Origin: Opisthocomus hoazin
Taxonomy: Eukaryota; Chordata; Aves; Opisthocomiformes; Opisthocomidae
Direction of reading: 5' to 3'
Assembly (NCBI RefSeq): GCF_030867145.1
Contig: NC_134420.1
Span: forward strand, 8,959,823-9,023,822
Length of the DNA: 64,000 nucleotides
Shown: piece after piece, positions 24,036-39,100 of the stretch
Position numbering within the stretch: position 1 is the first letter of the stretch
How the letters are laid out: each line of letters begins with the position of its first letter
Position numbers and translations under genes: made by a program
The notes under the pieces: generated by a model
The model's input: the letters and a program-made list of their open reading frames with translations, nothing else
What the model was told of the DNA's origin: nothing
Database searches by the model: none

Positions 24036-24176
24036 TGCTAAGAAAGTAATTCCAAAGTGGGTCAGACTATGGCCTTGGAAAGGATAACACAAAAGGACTG
24101 GTACAAAATTCTGGGTGCACAGCCATCGGACAGTCCGGCAGAACTAAAACGAAAGTACCAAAAACTTGCTTTATTA
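24036..24176 (+). CDS. DNAJC24: DNAJC24 first coding exon
   Basis: The acceptor cacag ends at 24035. The exon carries 33 bases of 5' UTR, with an in-frame TAA at 24039-24041, then ATG at 24069 and 36 codons ([20 protein letters not shown] and the second J-domain helix, ending KLALL). It ends in phase 0 at a consensus TTA|GTAAGT donor. The DWYKILG motif is the usual J-domain opening. Confidence 0.95.
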
Positions 24177-27100
24177 GTAAGTATGTTTTTCTTATTTAAG
24201 ATGTGCAAAAATAAATTTTATAAACCAAGAAGATAATAATTGCAGGTTTTGTTGTTACATGTTTTGTATAAATATGATTATCAGAGTATGTTTATAACAA
24301 CAGTTTACTGAGGATGGTTTAAATTTGAAATAAACATCTGGAGTTTAGGAGTTACTGTATTTTGCAAAGCAGGGTTGTGGTGTTCTGGTTCCAAAACACT
24401 GATATGTCTCCCAGCTTTGCTGAACGTTCATGAATGAACCGAGCCAAGTACTTGTTCATCAGGTGCTGGATAATCAGGCATGCAAGTCAAAAAAGATCAT
24501 TGTTTGCAGCACATTGTCGTGAAATGTGCTGATTAATACTTGTGGTGGTTACTATCACGCATGCAGTTACAGTGTGTTCCGTGCAACCCTTGAGTATGTA
24601 AAGACCAGATGCAAAGAGCAAAAAGAAGTTCTTCCTGATAGTCTACGGTAATGGAGTAGAAAATGTATAGGAGGAAAATACGTTTATATCAATTTAGGCT
24701 TTATTTGAAGGTTTCAGGTGCATTTTTGTGGAGTTATGTTTTTTGGTCGTGCATTAAGGCTTGATGTTCTGTGAATTCTCTTACTTTTTCCTGTACCCCT
24801 GGTGTATGTGTTTGAGAATCTCAGAGCTTTACCAGATTATTTTGTGTAATTCCTGATTCTTCTGTTGTACGCTTTTCCCCTGAATTCAGGTTTGTGGTTT
24901 TTTTTCCTCAGAAGATGCTTTGTCTGGAGTTTCTGAGGAAAATGGGGTATGTTTTTTTTTATACTGTTGACCATTTTCAACCAAATTTGGTAGACAAATA
25001 GAAGTCTCAAGATAACTAAATTCCTAAGTTTCTTGAAAACTGGCAACCTGGTAGAGAAGAAGGAAGAAGGCGAGCAGAACTCCGTTCTTATACGCTCCTT
25101 TAGGTAGCGGCTAGCTAGACTGTCAGTATTGGCAGGCCGTTAGAGACTGCATGCACGGCTGATCTGGCTTGGTTTGGGGTGTCGGAATGAACGTGATAAG
25201 AAGTTGAGATTTTTAAGTGAGATGGAGAGAATGCCAGTCAACAGGAGACTGAGTTTTGTTAGAGCTGAAATAAATTAATGGGTGGTTCTTTGTTTTGTTT
25301 TGATTTTATTTTTATTTTTTTATTTCTAACCCCAGTGAAAACTGTTTTAAAGGTCATTTCACCAGTATGAAACCTGTCCCAAATTTACACATTTTGACAC
25401 TCTTCGGTTGAATTTGCTAAGCAATTGTGCTGTGCATCTACTGCTTCTCAGTGCTTCCTACTAGCTTTTTTCTTTGTCTGAAACTGATCTGTGTGCTTAG
25501 AGTCTTAAGTTTCAACACTTTACGAGATGTTTGCGTGCAGATGTAGGGCGTAAATCCTTTGGTCCTCACTATTAAACATTAGAAAAATTAACGTAGGAGA
25601 GCACTTTAGAAACCAAGCCACTTAGTTCCACTCTTAATGGAAATGGTTGTTTTCTTGTACTGAATTACTAGTAAAATGAGAATAGAATATTAGTAATTAT
25701 CTATTTGTTCTTAATGAAAACAGTAGGGGGATGCAGTGTAAAATGCCTCCTGTTCAGATAGGGGGCTAATTTAACCTGAATACTGTAATGGAAGTAATGG
25801 GATTAATATATTTATTTCACTATGAATCTATGTATAATAATGGAATTAATATGTATTGTTCAGAGCTCTTTGCCACAGAACTGAAACTATGTAGTCCTGT
25901 CCTGTATTAATTTTTTTTAGATGAAACTGACCCTTTGTATTGTAGCACTGTGCTTTCATGTAATTATTTTGAAGTGTATAAACTGGGAAATGATGGAGTT
26001 TACAACTATAACTGTCTGTCATTTTAGAAGATGAAGAAGTTGTTGTAATATCCAAGCTTTTCTTTAGCACCTGTGTATTTCCAAACTAAATGGTTAGAGC
26101 TCTGTATTTGAAAAGTCAGTGAGAAATGTTAGAGAAAATGAAGAGAAGTTTTGGGTTTTTTTCTTTTGCTGTTTGGCTCAGAATTCTTTTGCTATCAGTG
26201 ATGGATCTTTCTTTCTGACTAGAAAGCCACACTGATGTTTACTTGTAGGTGTTTTCTCCAAGGCAGATTTGCTGCTGTTTGTCTGTTATGACTGTATGTC
26301 CTGTCTCTATTCATCTTTTAGCTGGGTTGTTACAGGCTCTGCTAGTTTGTCTACTTACTGGTACAGCGTCTAGCACAGTTAGTCTAAAGTCTGTAAAACC
26401 ATGGTAGTAATAAAACAACTATTATTTATATGCATCTTAAAAACTCAGTGGCTATAGGACTGACTGGAGACTACATTGCATACATTTGCTAAAAGGTGTT
26501 CATATAGCACATAGTTACAGTGCAAAAGCCGTTGCCACAGATGTTGTGGAGTCCAAGGGGTTCCGTGGTTGAAAATGTTGTTAGATGTTCATGAAAGAAA
26601 AATCTGCCATGGCAGGTTAACACAAAAAACACACTGTCTAATTCAGAAATCCATGAGCTATGGACTTCTGAGTATTGGTGGAATATGCAAGGGAGGTATT
26701 GCTTTATGTTTGTCCTATCCTGATACTATTCCCTGGGCATCCACTGTTCGTTTTTAGTAAAAAGCATAGCACTGGATGGACTTCTCATCTTGCCTGTTGT
26801 GCCCTGTTCATGTGAAGTAACTCCCTTGCTCCTCAAGTAGAGTTTGTGCTCGCTGCTCTTGGTACACCTCTAACTGACAAAATGCTGATTTTGGTTTTCT
26901 AAAGCTGTTGTTGGAGATAGTGGTGTAGTAGTGGTAGTAGTAGTATTGGTGTAGGCAGAGAATAGGTCTACATGCAGGTGTTTTTATGTACTGTGGTAGA
27001 AGTCAATTATCGGAGTAACTCCACTTTAGAAGCTGGAATAGCAGATGAGCACAGCCACGTGTTGCCTGTTAAGAGACTTCATCACAAATTATGTAGTCAG

Positions 27101-30100
27101 TACAGAAAGTTTTCTAGTGTATGTGTAGCAGCAGAAGTTAACCTCCTGAAGAATTCTACTGTGCTAATTACCTTAAAATCCAAAAGTTTATCAAGCAACT
27201 TGCATCTTGGATACCGATTGCAATTGATATTCATTCTGTAATAACAGAAATATTCTGATCACAGATATTCATTAGCGTCAAGCATAATAGATGGTGGAAT
27301 TTATTTTTAAAAATAATTCTGCTGTTAAAATAAAAATGGCAAATGTCTGAGTCCAAGACTTTTGCAAATGATCCCTGGTGCTTCATGTTGAGCATTTGCT
27401 TTTTGCCATCTGGTATTTTCTGTTTGTCAACACGTATATGCTTAGCATCTTGAATGAACAGGCAGATGTAGATTTCCAAAGCTAAAAAGAGTTCGAGATC
27501 TTGCCATATGTCATCCAAAAGATAACTATATTTGTAGTTATATCTCAGGACTGACCTTAATGATACAAAGTTGTATGCAATTAAAAATGGTTGAATTGTA
27601 GGTTTGTAAGAATGATTTCATAAGGCCAAATAAGCTTAAATCTGATTAATTTTCAAAATATAACTTTTTTTTGTGAATTCTGAAAAATGATGATGGTAAA
27701 CATTAATAACCCATAACAAATAAAACTCTTAATATGCACCCTACCAGAGTAAATACATTTACTTAACGTTTTGCCATATTTTGCTTTGCTGTACTTACTT
27801 TTTCATTTGGTCAGGTTACAGCATGTATTTAAGTGAATTATTTTACTGCAGACAATGTCAATTCAGTCTTTAAGAAGACTACTAGTTTGATACAGGAAAT
27901 AGCACAAGTTTGGCCTAAAAGTAGTGATATTTTTTTTGATCAGTTTTTTTTTTCTTCTCAAACTTTTAAGTATTTAAGTAAAAGTTCTTATTTATAAATT
28001 GTAAAATCTATAACTATTTTAAAACTTATAAAATCTTATTTATTCCTTACAACTTAATGAAACTTAAATTTTAAATTCCTCTGTACATATGTGACCCTAC
28101 CTGGATTATCTTGATACTTTATTATTGTAACAATCAATAGCAGCTGAAGACGACAGACTTTGGGGCACAAGACGTGTGTGACACTGGAAATTTTATAAAT
28201 ATCTTATTTTTAAAACAAAATAAAACTTTTGTGTGTGCTGGCTCATACTCTGGTTTCTTCGCCAGCACAGATCTTCAGCCAGTAATTCTGAAAGAAAAAA
28301 TAAAAGAATGAGAAATGTGTATTTTGTAACCAGCATAGCTCAATGCAAAGATTCCTTGACTGGCTGTTGTAAGTTCATGCTAAAGTGCTTTCTGAAGCAC
28401 CGAAGACTTGCAGTTTCCATACTCTGAAAGGAATTGCAACAAATTTTGCGAATTAATACGTTGTCTAAGTAGTAGGAGCTTGGTCTTTGATGTTGTGTCT
28501 TCGCAACATGCTGATGGTTTGGAGATATATGGGACACCTATAGCCTTTTTAGCCACAGTTACGTACACAGTAGTTTCAACAAGACAATTTCTTAAATGGA
28601 TAAACAGGTTTTATACTCTATACTTAGTTTTTCAAGGAATCCATACAGTTTTTGGGAAGGACAGTGCTTGCGTTCTGTTTCTGAATGTGTATAAAATTGA
28701 GAGGATGAAATTAGAGTAACAAAAGTAGGGTATTGGGGGAAAAAAATACACCATCTTATTATTGGCACAATTTTTACATCTCCTTTTGGTCTAGCACTTT
28801 GTGGTCAAAAAATGAGTTGCCAGATTGTTTTCAAATTTTCGTGTAGTTGCTCTGTATCTGAAAACTGCTTTTTACAGGGAATAGTCACCAAATGCGTAAG
28901 CTTTGTCTAGCTGAAAATCAGGTGTCTGTTCCTGTTGATGCTGATGATATTATAGGATACCTTTCAACTGGAAAAAAAATGATTGTGCAGGAAAATTATA
29001 TACTGCTGTTACAATGTGTGCCCTAATCTTGAAGAAAATCCATGTAATTTGAGCAGGCAGTATGCAGGAAGCTCTTATTTTTAATACGGTAAGGAAATAA
29101 AATGTGCCATTTAACACATAGTGTTACAAAGATTATCTTTTTACCTGAAGGGGTGGTGTGTGTATAGGAATACAAGCAAAGTGTTAAGGTGATCACATAA
29201 TCTGTTTGAAAGAGTAGAAAATTTGAAAGTAAAGAGCATCGGGCATAGGTGAGTGACTCTCCACAACAATAAAAAAGGATATTAATAGAAATTTAATTTA
29301 ATTAAGGAAAATAACTTCAAGAGAGATAGTTTTCTTGAGCTCGTGTAGAGGAAAGATATATGTCTTTCTGGAGAGAAAAAAAATCTGTTGTGTCTTACCA
29401 GATTTATGTACACATCTAAATTCTGCAACCACAAGAAATGCAGAGTGTGTTTATGCAAAGATAAAGATCTGCTCCTGTGACTGTTGTGTTAAAGTTTGTT
29501 CCAAAATATATTGTGTCACTCCTGAAAGCACTTGCCTAGTGAGGACGGTCTTTTCATGCTGAATTTATGTTGAGAATTTGAATCTTTTAAAAGAAAACAT
29601 TGAGCTTTTTATCAGAAGTCTCATAATAATGCTTTTCATAATGAAAATTATGCAGTGTGTCTATTCTTTTTTTTAATAGCTTTTGCAGGTTTTTTATTTT
29701 TTTGTTTGAATAGCAGCATACTTGTTAGAGGTACTTAACAAATCATCATGCTTAGCTAACTCTAGTTTCGCCTAACTTGTAGAAAATGAATTTTGTAATT
29801 TGACAGTATAAACAGAAGAAATTCAGTGCAGCCTGGTTGTAGCTTCACTTAAGTTAATATAATTGCAACAGAGAGAAAGATAAGCCACTAAGTTTAATAC
29901 CAAGGACTATTGTTTTTGACACTCTTGGTGGTTTTATTTTGAGCTGTTCTTTACATCTCATTTACTGCTTATGACCTTAATAAAATACAAGATGGCATAT
30001 TTTCAAGTTAGGACTTGAAAAAATTGGTTATTAGCTTATGTAGTATATAATGGATGCCAGCATTTTAGAAGTCACTAGTTCAAACAGCCTGATTAGCCAG

Positions 30101-33100
30101 ATCATGATAATGCTGATGTTCCTGCTGCTGTTTAAGCCATGAGAGCTTTTTCTTGATTCATCCACCTGTCTTTTTTGTGGTGGTTGTTGGTTTGTTGTTT
30201 TTTTTTTCCTTACAGCAGAAGAGGTCATTATGATATTCAGTAGTAAGTCTGAAGAACAAGTATTTACCCCGGCCATGATCATGGTGCGGTAATGGGAACT
30301 TTCATCAGTCTGAATGGTGTCACGGATTAGTTGTGTCAAGATGGTCCTTAAAAGCCAGACGTTCTGGAGGTGCGTGATGCTGCCACATACAGCGATACAG
30401 ACTGCCGCATCGGAGCCAGGGCTCCTGCTCGCTCGGTCGGAATTGTGTGGAGATGTAATGCTGGTGGCAGTTGGTCCTTGAGCCTTGCATGCTTCGCTTA
30501 GGGTAACTGGCCAATGGGAGTGTGTGTTCTACATAATTAGGCAGCTGGCTAATCAAATGAAATGCAGTGATTAACCAATTAGTGCTTTGATTGGTCAGCA
30601 ACCAGCTGGAAGGCATACTCTGGACACAAGAACAGGCTGAGAAAGGTATCCTGACTTGCAGAAGGGATGGGGGGAAAGAGAGGTCATGGATGTGGGTAAA
30701 GAGAAAAAGGCTGTAATAAGGTATCGTAGCAGGAAAAGGGGCACATGCCAATATTAGCATGTAGGCTGCAGTACTCCTTCGTTAGAGGCTGGTGTCCACC
30801 ATATCTCAGTTTATATGGAGTGACGTCTCACTTTTTATTACTTTGTGATGTGTAATTTTTTATATTGATTTTTAAAAATGTAGGTAAGTTTTAACAAGTG
30901 GATGGTGTGAACATCCCTATAGCAGAAAGTTATTTTTAATGCTTATACAGAATATGAGAAAACCCATAGCATCACAAAATAAGCCAGCAAGTAAATAATA
31001 CATTGCATATCCATGTAGTTCAACCAGTTGTGAAAGTAATGTTAGTTTGGAAAATTATCTCTAATTTTAATCTGTTTACTTACTGGGTTATTGTCCATAG
31101 TTTATTTGTTATAATTAGCACCTTCTGATACTTCATCCTGTGTAGTTTTAAAGTACATAGGTAAGAAGAGAATGAGCATCAGGCAACTGAAAGGTGAGAT
31201 TCAGCTGATGTGTGCATGGTCTTTCATGTCATTTATGTTCTGCAAAGGAATCTGATGCCTCTCTTGAACATTTTATGTGCTGCTTATTGATTGTAACAGC
31301 ATATTAAAAATAGGGTCTACACTGTCTTTGGTAGACTTTTTGTGAAACGTGTTCCATGCTTATAAATATTCACTGTGTCCTGAGATGATACACAGTTAAA
31401 ATTCTGATTAAAAATAAAATCGTAAGTACTAGCATATTAAATTCCATAAAGATGTTTCTTTACTTAATATTTGCAGGTGTTCTTTCAGCACTTTTGAAGA
31501 CACGTTGAAGAAGTTTTACATTGCGTGGTGTGTTTTTTATCTCACTTCTGAAGGCAGACATCTGAAAAATGCAATTGACCACCTTTGTGTTGAATCTGAA
31601 AGAGCTATTAGATTTTTTAAAATACTAGTAGTATGATGTAGTACCTTTAAAAGCTTAGTGTTTTGGGGACTTGTGTCAGGTTTTTTAGATTTAAATAAAT
31701 TATCTGTGTAATTTGGCCTTGTGTTTAAAATATATAACTATTATGGAAATGTATAAAAGCAACACGTGCCTGCCTGCCTTCATGTTTGAACACTTTGGAG
31801 TCAGAAAATCACGGTCTGAATGACATAAGAACGGTCCCACCATTCATGTTTTATATTTTCCTTGCCTCAGTGTATCATGAATGCTTTCTCATCTCCCATT
31901 GAGCCCAAATGCTCAGCAGACATGAGCTCATTTGAACTGATTTAACACAGAAGCAAATTCTTATACCTGAAGCGTTGTCTTGTAGGACACTTTGTAGGCA
32001 GCTTGTATTATTATAGTAAGAAAGTTCAGCTTTTTTGTTGTAGTCTGCCGGTTGTTTGGATAAAGTATCTGTCATTTAATTTTCAGCATGTTAAAAATAA
32101 CACTTTAAAGCTGGAAAGTCAATTGTCAGATATTTTTTAAACTTGATCCTTCATTATTGTTCTCAGTAGATAAACAATAACAAAAAAATTCAGTCTGCGT
32201 TGGATTTGTGACCTAAGAATTTCCATGGTCAAAGAAGGTAAAGATGAACGAGTTTTCTGAGCACCATCTTAGCTAAACATTTTTCTTTGCTTGACATAAA
32301 CATTAAATAATAACTAATTTGGTGTTTGAGGAGAGGCCGACAAGAGTTCCTCATTTAAGAGGTCCTTACCTTCTGGCAGAGCGTGCCAGCAGTTAAGTGT
32401 TAGTTCCTGCTGCTACAGCAGAGCAATGCAAAGTACAAGCTCAGTAGGATTCTCTCAGTATAGTTACGGCTTCTGTAGATGTTGCTCTTGAAACTCAGTA
32501 ATAAAAGCATTGGATTATTCCTCTACAGTTGCTGATCTCGCCTAGGTGACGACTTTACCTTTTCATCTGCATATCTGGACTATTCCTTCCTAAAATGAGC
32601 AAGTTCTGTGAAGTCTGAAGGCCATCTGAGTGCTGTATCAATGGCGAAAAGATCAATAACAAATTCTGTTCAGTGAGCAGAGTATGCTATTATTGCGTGA
32701 TTTCCTTGAGTCATCTGGAAAGTATGTCCTTGTAGTAGCTGAGGACATGTCAAAGTTGTTTCTTTACTGCACGTGGAGAACAGTGACCACCCTCAAATTA
32801 GAAGTTAACACCAAACTAGTGATCAATCCAGCTACAAATGCATCCCGTAAATGATCAGTGTGAGTAAATCCAATCCAAACTAGATGCAAAGTTTATGTGA
32901 TTCTGTGGATTGTGTTTGGAATTGTTTTGTCTCTATGGCTATGAAATTTTGAAATAACTGCATGCTGATGCTTTTTGGGGGGGGGTTTTGATTGATTGTT
33001 TTAAATACTCTTGTGATGCCCGTGAAATGGAGTGATTGTGCAGTAGTCATAGCATACTTCGGGGCCTCTGATTTCAAGGGCTGAAACTTCTCAAGATGCT

Positions 33101-36100
33101 TTAGACTTATTTGGGATTGCCTAGGGTATGAAAGTGGTGTCTGTCCAACAGGCTGTGGTGCTGCTGGTTTTTTTTGGATACATTACTAAACAGTTAAGAT
33201 GCCTCATAAAAGGTAGGTGGTTTCTTCATGGGTTTTGCATCCAAATGTTTTCTAAACTGAGTGCTAAGTATCTGTTAATATTTAGCTTTTTACGTCCATT
33301 TTAAAAGTTATGATTTGACTGGGGTCTAACCTGTTGTTTTGAGATCATGAATGGCTTCAAATACTGTAGAGACTCTATATATATATTGCTCCTCCTAGAG
33401 ATAGGGAAGGCTGAAAGAAATATTTTGAAGAAACCAAAGAACCATAAACACCTGCAACTTTTGAAGTGTTATGCAAGTGTTACAGGTATGGGCACTAGTA
33501 AATAATTTTTTTAAAGAAGTCCTCTATTCTTCAAAGGCCTGCTTTCCACAGTGACTTCGGCAGCTGAAGTGCCTTAGGGACTTTGATTATTTTGCATTAT
33601 GCTTAAATCTGACGTTTGAAAGGTGTCTGTCTGGTTTTGGGTATTCCCAATGAATTTTAAAATTAATGGTATACTTTGGTTTGGAATACCGTTCTAGTGA
33701 CAGTCATCTGGGGGTGGGGAGGACAAGACAAAAAACTGCTTTGTGCTCAGCAGTTCTTAGGACATTGTGGGGTATCAAAGTAGTTGGACTTTCTGAGCCT
33801 GCAGAAAGGCGTTCATCTTGCCAGCCGTGGTGGCAGCTGAAGCCTGCTGCCCCAAACTGCCTGGCCCTGCCCTTCTGCCAGGTGTTTCTCAGCCAGGAAA
33901 TTGTGTCCCATGGGTTTTCCTTCATCCGCTGCTGTACGTGTCAGCTGGAAAAGTTCATGCCCATTTCTTCAGTAGTTTAAGCAACCTGGTTGTTTTTATT
34001 ATAATGCAATACAGGATGCTGGGTTTTGCTTTCATGTAAAAGTAGCATTTACCTAAACTAGTTTCCTAACCTTCTGTGTAACTGGCATTATTGTATGACT
34101 AGGGCCACATCAAGTTTTTGCCTAAACAAGTGTGTTTCACGTGACATTTAACAGTATAAATTGTGAACACAGGGGCCAGACATTTAGAAGGAGCTTTTAA
34201 AATTCCCTTTATATTTTTATTTTTCTTTTATACTCCTCCAAGTTTTAGAAAGTTTCATTTCTTCCTTCTTTCCTGTGCTAGTTTTTGGCTTTTTTTATTG
34301 CTTTGTCTTCTGCTGCTGTGTAGCATAGTTTCCAAAAGGCTTTTTGAAGTAGCTTTTGAGGGTCTTGGGTGGCTCTTCATAGCAAAATAAGCAGCCATGG
34401 AAGCAGAAGAAAATGAAGGAGAGGCTGTTCCTAAAGATGTACTTTCTGGTAACCATAGGTTCTGGTTTCTCTACTCATTTTCATACCTTCATTAGCCAAA
34501 TTGATCTTTACTTCTATTTATAGAACATCAGTTGATTTTTCTTTTTATGACTAGAAACTGAAACTTTTACATTTAATTTCTGCATTGTTTGTTCAAGAGC
34601 TGAAAAGGGTGAGAAGTGTGAACGTTTACGATGAAAGTTATGCGAGGTAATTGCTTGCTGTTTTGTTGCTCTCTTCTCAGTCGAATGGTGTTAGATCTTC
34701 CCAGAGACTGGGATATGGGGGCGAAAGGACTGAGGTTTGTAACTCAGTAACTAAGTTACTTAGTTCGTTGCTTAGATTTCTTTCTATAAGATGGACTAGT
34801 TGCTGCTGCCTCAGAAATGTTGTCCACTTCCCTTGCCACTGCAACAGGTTGTGTCTCTCATCTCGGGAAGGTTTTCACACCAGGATCTGCAATTGTTTTT
34901 GCCGAGGGAGATGGAGCGCTGTAAAGTAGCGCATTCGTGGAGCCTTACCTTGAACAAAGTGGAGACCCACTGTCGTAGTTAAGACCAGTAAGAGAGTGTA
35001 AGGTCGAAATAGTAGTGTCGTGATACCAGAGTACCATGCTAAAAGCAATTGCATTAGAAAAGGATTCTGGTCATGTCTGATACAATCTTTAGACTTTAAT
35101 AATTTACTGCAGAGAATAAAGTATTTTTCACTGGAAATTACTTCTTAGTGTAAGACCAGTTCTGCAGTTACAGGACTTTTACAAGTAGCATCAAATTGAA
35201 AGTGACTGTTTCCATGGAAGTTGAAATTTACTTCTATAAAAGTATAGTCAGAACTACAGTGGCAATCCTGTGGCTACTGCAGTTAAATATTTAAAACCAG
35301 TATGGTAAAGACAGGGATTTTGGCATCAGGCACTAACTATAAAGAAGGAAAAGCGAACCTTTCTTCAGATTTTTCCGATGGCTCTCAGCTCAGATTCATG
35401 GCCAACATGACAAAAGAGTAAGATTTTCCAGTGAATAATAGAACCATTCAAAATTCTGGTCAGAAATTAAGTGATTTAAATGTGAAAGAAGATGATGTGG
35501 TTTAAATGTGAAAGAAGATGATGTGGTGAAATTCTTGGCTTAATCAGAGAGAAGGTTGAGGAAGTTTTAACTATGCTTAAGCAAGATAACTTTAAAAAAA
35601 ATCCAACATGCAAATTAATGAGTTTGACAGTGTAATTCTATGGTATTTTTTTAAATTTCACTTTAGAGGACTCTGGCAATTTTCAAGAATTTGCAGCATC
35701 AGATTGATAGTATCATCCTCTGTTTTTACTGTGCTGCTATTAGTGAGTGCCAGTTATGTGGTCTGCATAACTGTTGCATATTGCTGTGTACATTTAATCC
35801 TAACTTTTTTTTTATACTGGCTATTTTTAAAATAGCAAGTGGGGTTGTCTGTGGGCGTTTCCTTTTAAAATTGTTCATTGAATGATGAATTAACTAAAAT
35901 GTTGCAGAAAAAATTCCATTTTCCTCCTAAGTGCTGTCTTGATGATGCTTTATTACAAATACCTTGAGTCACAGCAAATGTTTCCTTGTAGTAACAGCTA
36001 TAGCAGGGTTAATATTATCTGAAATATTTCTATTCTGATGGTTCTTATTTGTCTCAAGTGAAGTTGGAGGTCTGCTGTGCTGGATGTTGCGTACAGCCGT

Positions 36101-39100
36101 GGTTATCTCTAGCCTAAGGGTATGGAAAAGATTAATTATATGTGTAAAACATGCAAGCAGTTGAATATTGTGTGGGAAGCTCAGATTGATACTTGCAGAT
36201 TGTAAGGAGGAAAAAGGAAGAAGAACGGACAGTTCACCAGCTGTGTTAGAAAAATGTCATAGAATGGATAAGGTAGAAGAGAGTAGAAGGCAAATGAAAC
36301 AGTCTTTCTATTTTTCCTCAAATGAGGAGCATTCCCTGTGAAAAAGAATCATCCTGGAGATGGGCAGTGGAGGCTGGAATCAGTGTCAAAGCAGATAATG
36401 ATCAGGTAGGAGAAGGCAAAAGTTGTTAAAAAGCTTAAAGATTGTTTGTGTTTGGGGAAAAAAGAAAGAAGAGATGGACTGAAGTAATGCATCAAGAAGA
36501 TAAATTCCTTGCTCTTTTGTCCAGCTGTCTTTGGATAGACATCTTTTGGGGGAGTTTAAATCTCTATATGAAAAGATTGAATGTCACAAGGAACTCTTCA
36601 CTTTCTGTTTCTCCTCTTTGCAAGTGGAAAAAGCGTGCTGCTTCCACGTTCCCCGCTAACTTCTGCCAATTGAATGAACACATTGAAAAGATGGATTGTG
36701 GGCTAGGAAGGCAAGTTGAAGACCTGGAATCATTCTTTTCATGGAAGTGAGCAAGTTTCACGTTTCAGAGACAGTGCTTTGTTGCAAAATCACTGAAATA
36801 AGAAAAGCACCTTCAAAGTAATTTTGTTTTCTACTGTTTTAAGAGAAGACCACACCTCTTCCCTCCCCCCCCCTCCCCCTCTTCTTGCCATGTGAAGCTT
36901 TTCAGTACTGAATTGTGCCATTTACTTAATAGGGGATAGTTTACAAAAAGGTAAACAAGTGTGGAACCCGATCTGGTGAATGTATTTGCTTCTTTATGTG
37001 AGTATCCTAATGAAGTGTGTGTATTACATTCCTGATATTTTGCAGATGAAATACGAGTCCCATATTTAGCCCCCTGAGCATACCTCTTGCCTGTTACATG
37101 CTTTGTGTACAGAAAAGGATACGGTCATGTCAGTTCAACTGAGAGAGCCTGTAGGGGAGGAAATGTGAAGCAGATATTTAGAAACAATAATAATAAACTT
37201 TTTAATTTGCTTTGGTCTCCATTTTTCATCACGCTAGCATAGCGCAGAGAAACAATGAAGTGTTTTTGCTGTAACCTTGTAGTAAGCATTAGGTGGCAGC
37301 AGTGCGTTGTCTTTGGCAGCTGCTTTGTCGGTTGTTTATCTGCTGCAATCTTTAGTGCAGTGTAATAAATGGAGACAACATGTATTTAATTTCTAATCGT
37401 TTTTATAAAATGCTGATTTATGGTTGTTCTGCCTGTATGTGACTGTAAGGGCAGCCGCTGTTTGGACTTTTGTATACATAGGTGGGATTAGCATACTGTA
37501 ATTTCTGCACGATACTCATGACTTATTTTCTGATACACAGTATCTAACAGTGATAATAGTCACTGAAAATATTCCGATGAGAAATACGCTGTCAATGGCG
37601 GAGTTGCTGCAAAGCGTTTACTTTTTCATAAGCTGTTACCGTTTCTAAATTTAATATCGCCTGTTAGATGAAGTATGTTTTTGTGCTTGTGTTTACTCTT
37701 TTTTCTTAGATAAAAAACAAACTTAGGCTCAAGAGAATGTTGGTAGCAACATATTGAACCTTTCAGTGTATTGGAGTTATTGTCACTCTAGATCTTAGAC
37801 AAGTGTGGTTACCTTGTGACCCTTTGGAGGTGGTTTTTTTTCCCCTTCATCCTTGTTTCTCACAGGTAACGGATCTCAAGGAGTTTGGAAGTGGTGTTGC
37901 GTTGTATTAATTGGGCAGGATGATCAATTAATAGAAGAAGAGCAAGAAAGTGTTGACAGAACATGCTATCTAATTAGTACCTGATGAACCACATAGGTCA
38001 CAGAGCCCAGAGTGTAATGTTGCTTCAAGGTAGCTCCTATACAAGACCTTTATATGCAAAATAAGCCTGTAGAAAAGCTAAAGAAGAATATTTCATCATA
38101 ATTCCAGTGAAGGAAATCTTCACTGCTGAAAAAGTTCACTTTTCACTGTAAACTTGGGGAAAACTGGGGGTACTTAATTCATAGAGGGAGCGTGTATCAA
38201 ACTATCAAGCTGGTGTTTTGTACAAGTCTTGCTCTTAAAAATCATGTCGTCTGTTTAGGTCTTTTTTATATAAGACGTGATCTACAAATTACGGAAATAG
38301 ATGAAATAGTTTTTTTGAAATAAAACTATGTAGATTTTGTTCCTGCTTTTTGGAGTGGTAAGAAAAAAATACCAGGGCATTAAGATTTCCTGATGGCTTG
38401 TGATAAAATGGCAAGCAAAATCATCTGAAGTTAAGAGCAGGTAGCACCACAGTGCTTTGAGGTTCCACCCTCACTGCTTTTCTATTGCGTATTAGTTTGT
38501 AATAGTTTTTCAGTTGAATATTAAGTAATTTTGAACTGAAGAGCACTTGGAGTCTAGCAAGGTAGTACTGCCAGAATTATTTGGTTACTGGTGATTAGGG
38601 TTTTTTCCATTCATTTATAGAAATATATGGGTAGTTAATTCATACTGTTTGTGCAGAAATTCTCCCTCCTCCCATGACAGGAGAAAAGTTTCATGTTTAC
38701 GTGTTTAAAACAAACATTTCTTTCACAATGAATTTATTTTCTCCTGCAGTGTAAGTGGCTTTGTTTTACAGAAGTACACCACTCCCTGTTTTAGAATCCT
38801 TTTATTGAACAAATCGCTTAAGTTTTTGTAAAATACTTACGTGGGTTTTTTTCCTCCTGCCCTAATGTAATGAGTTCAGCTGGTGAAGTTGGCTTCTTTC
38901 TGTGACCTTTCAGTGAGTGCCACAGGGTGGGGGCCAAGTGCATGTTTGTCACCTTTTTTCCTGACCTGTGCAGGTGGCCAAAACATGTGCTTTTCTTAAA
39001 TTTAGTTATCCAAAAATTCAAATTCTAGTTTAATAAACGATTTTATAATTCAGTCTGTGTTCTGATTTAAATCTCTTGCAGAATGGATTCTGCAAGAAAA

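Noticed and set aside
28408-28719. 103-codon plus-strand ORF in DNAJC24 intron 2
   Set aside because: No family resemblance and no gene context. Consistent with chance in a 24-kb intron.
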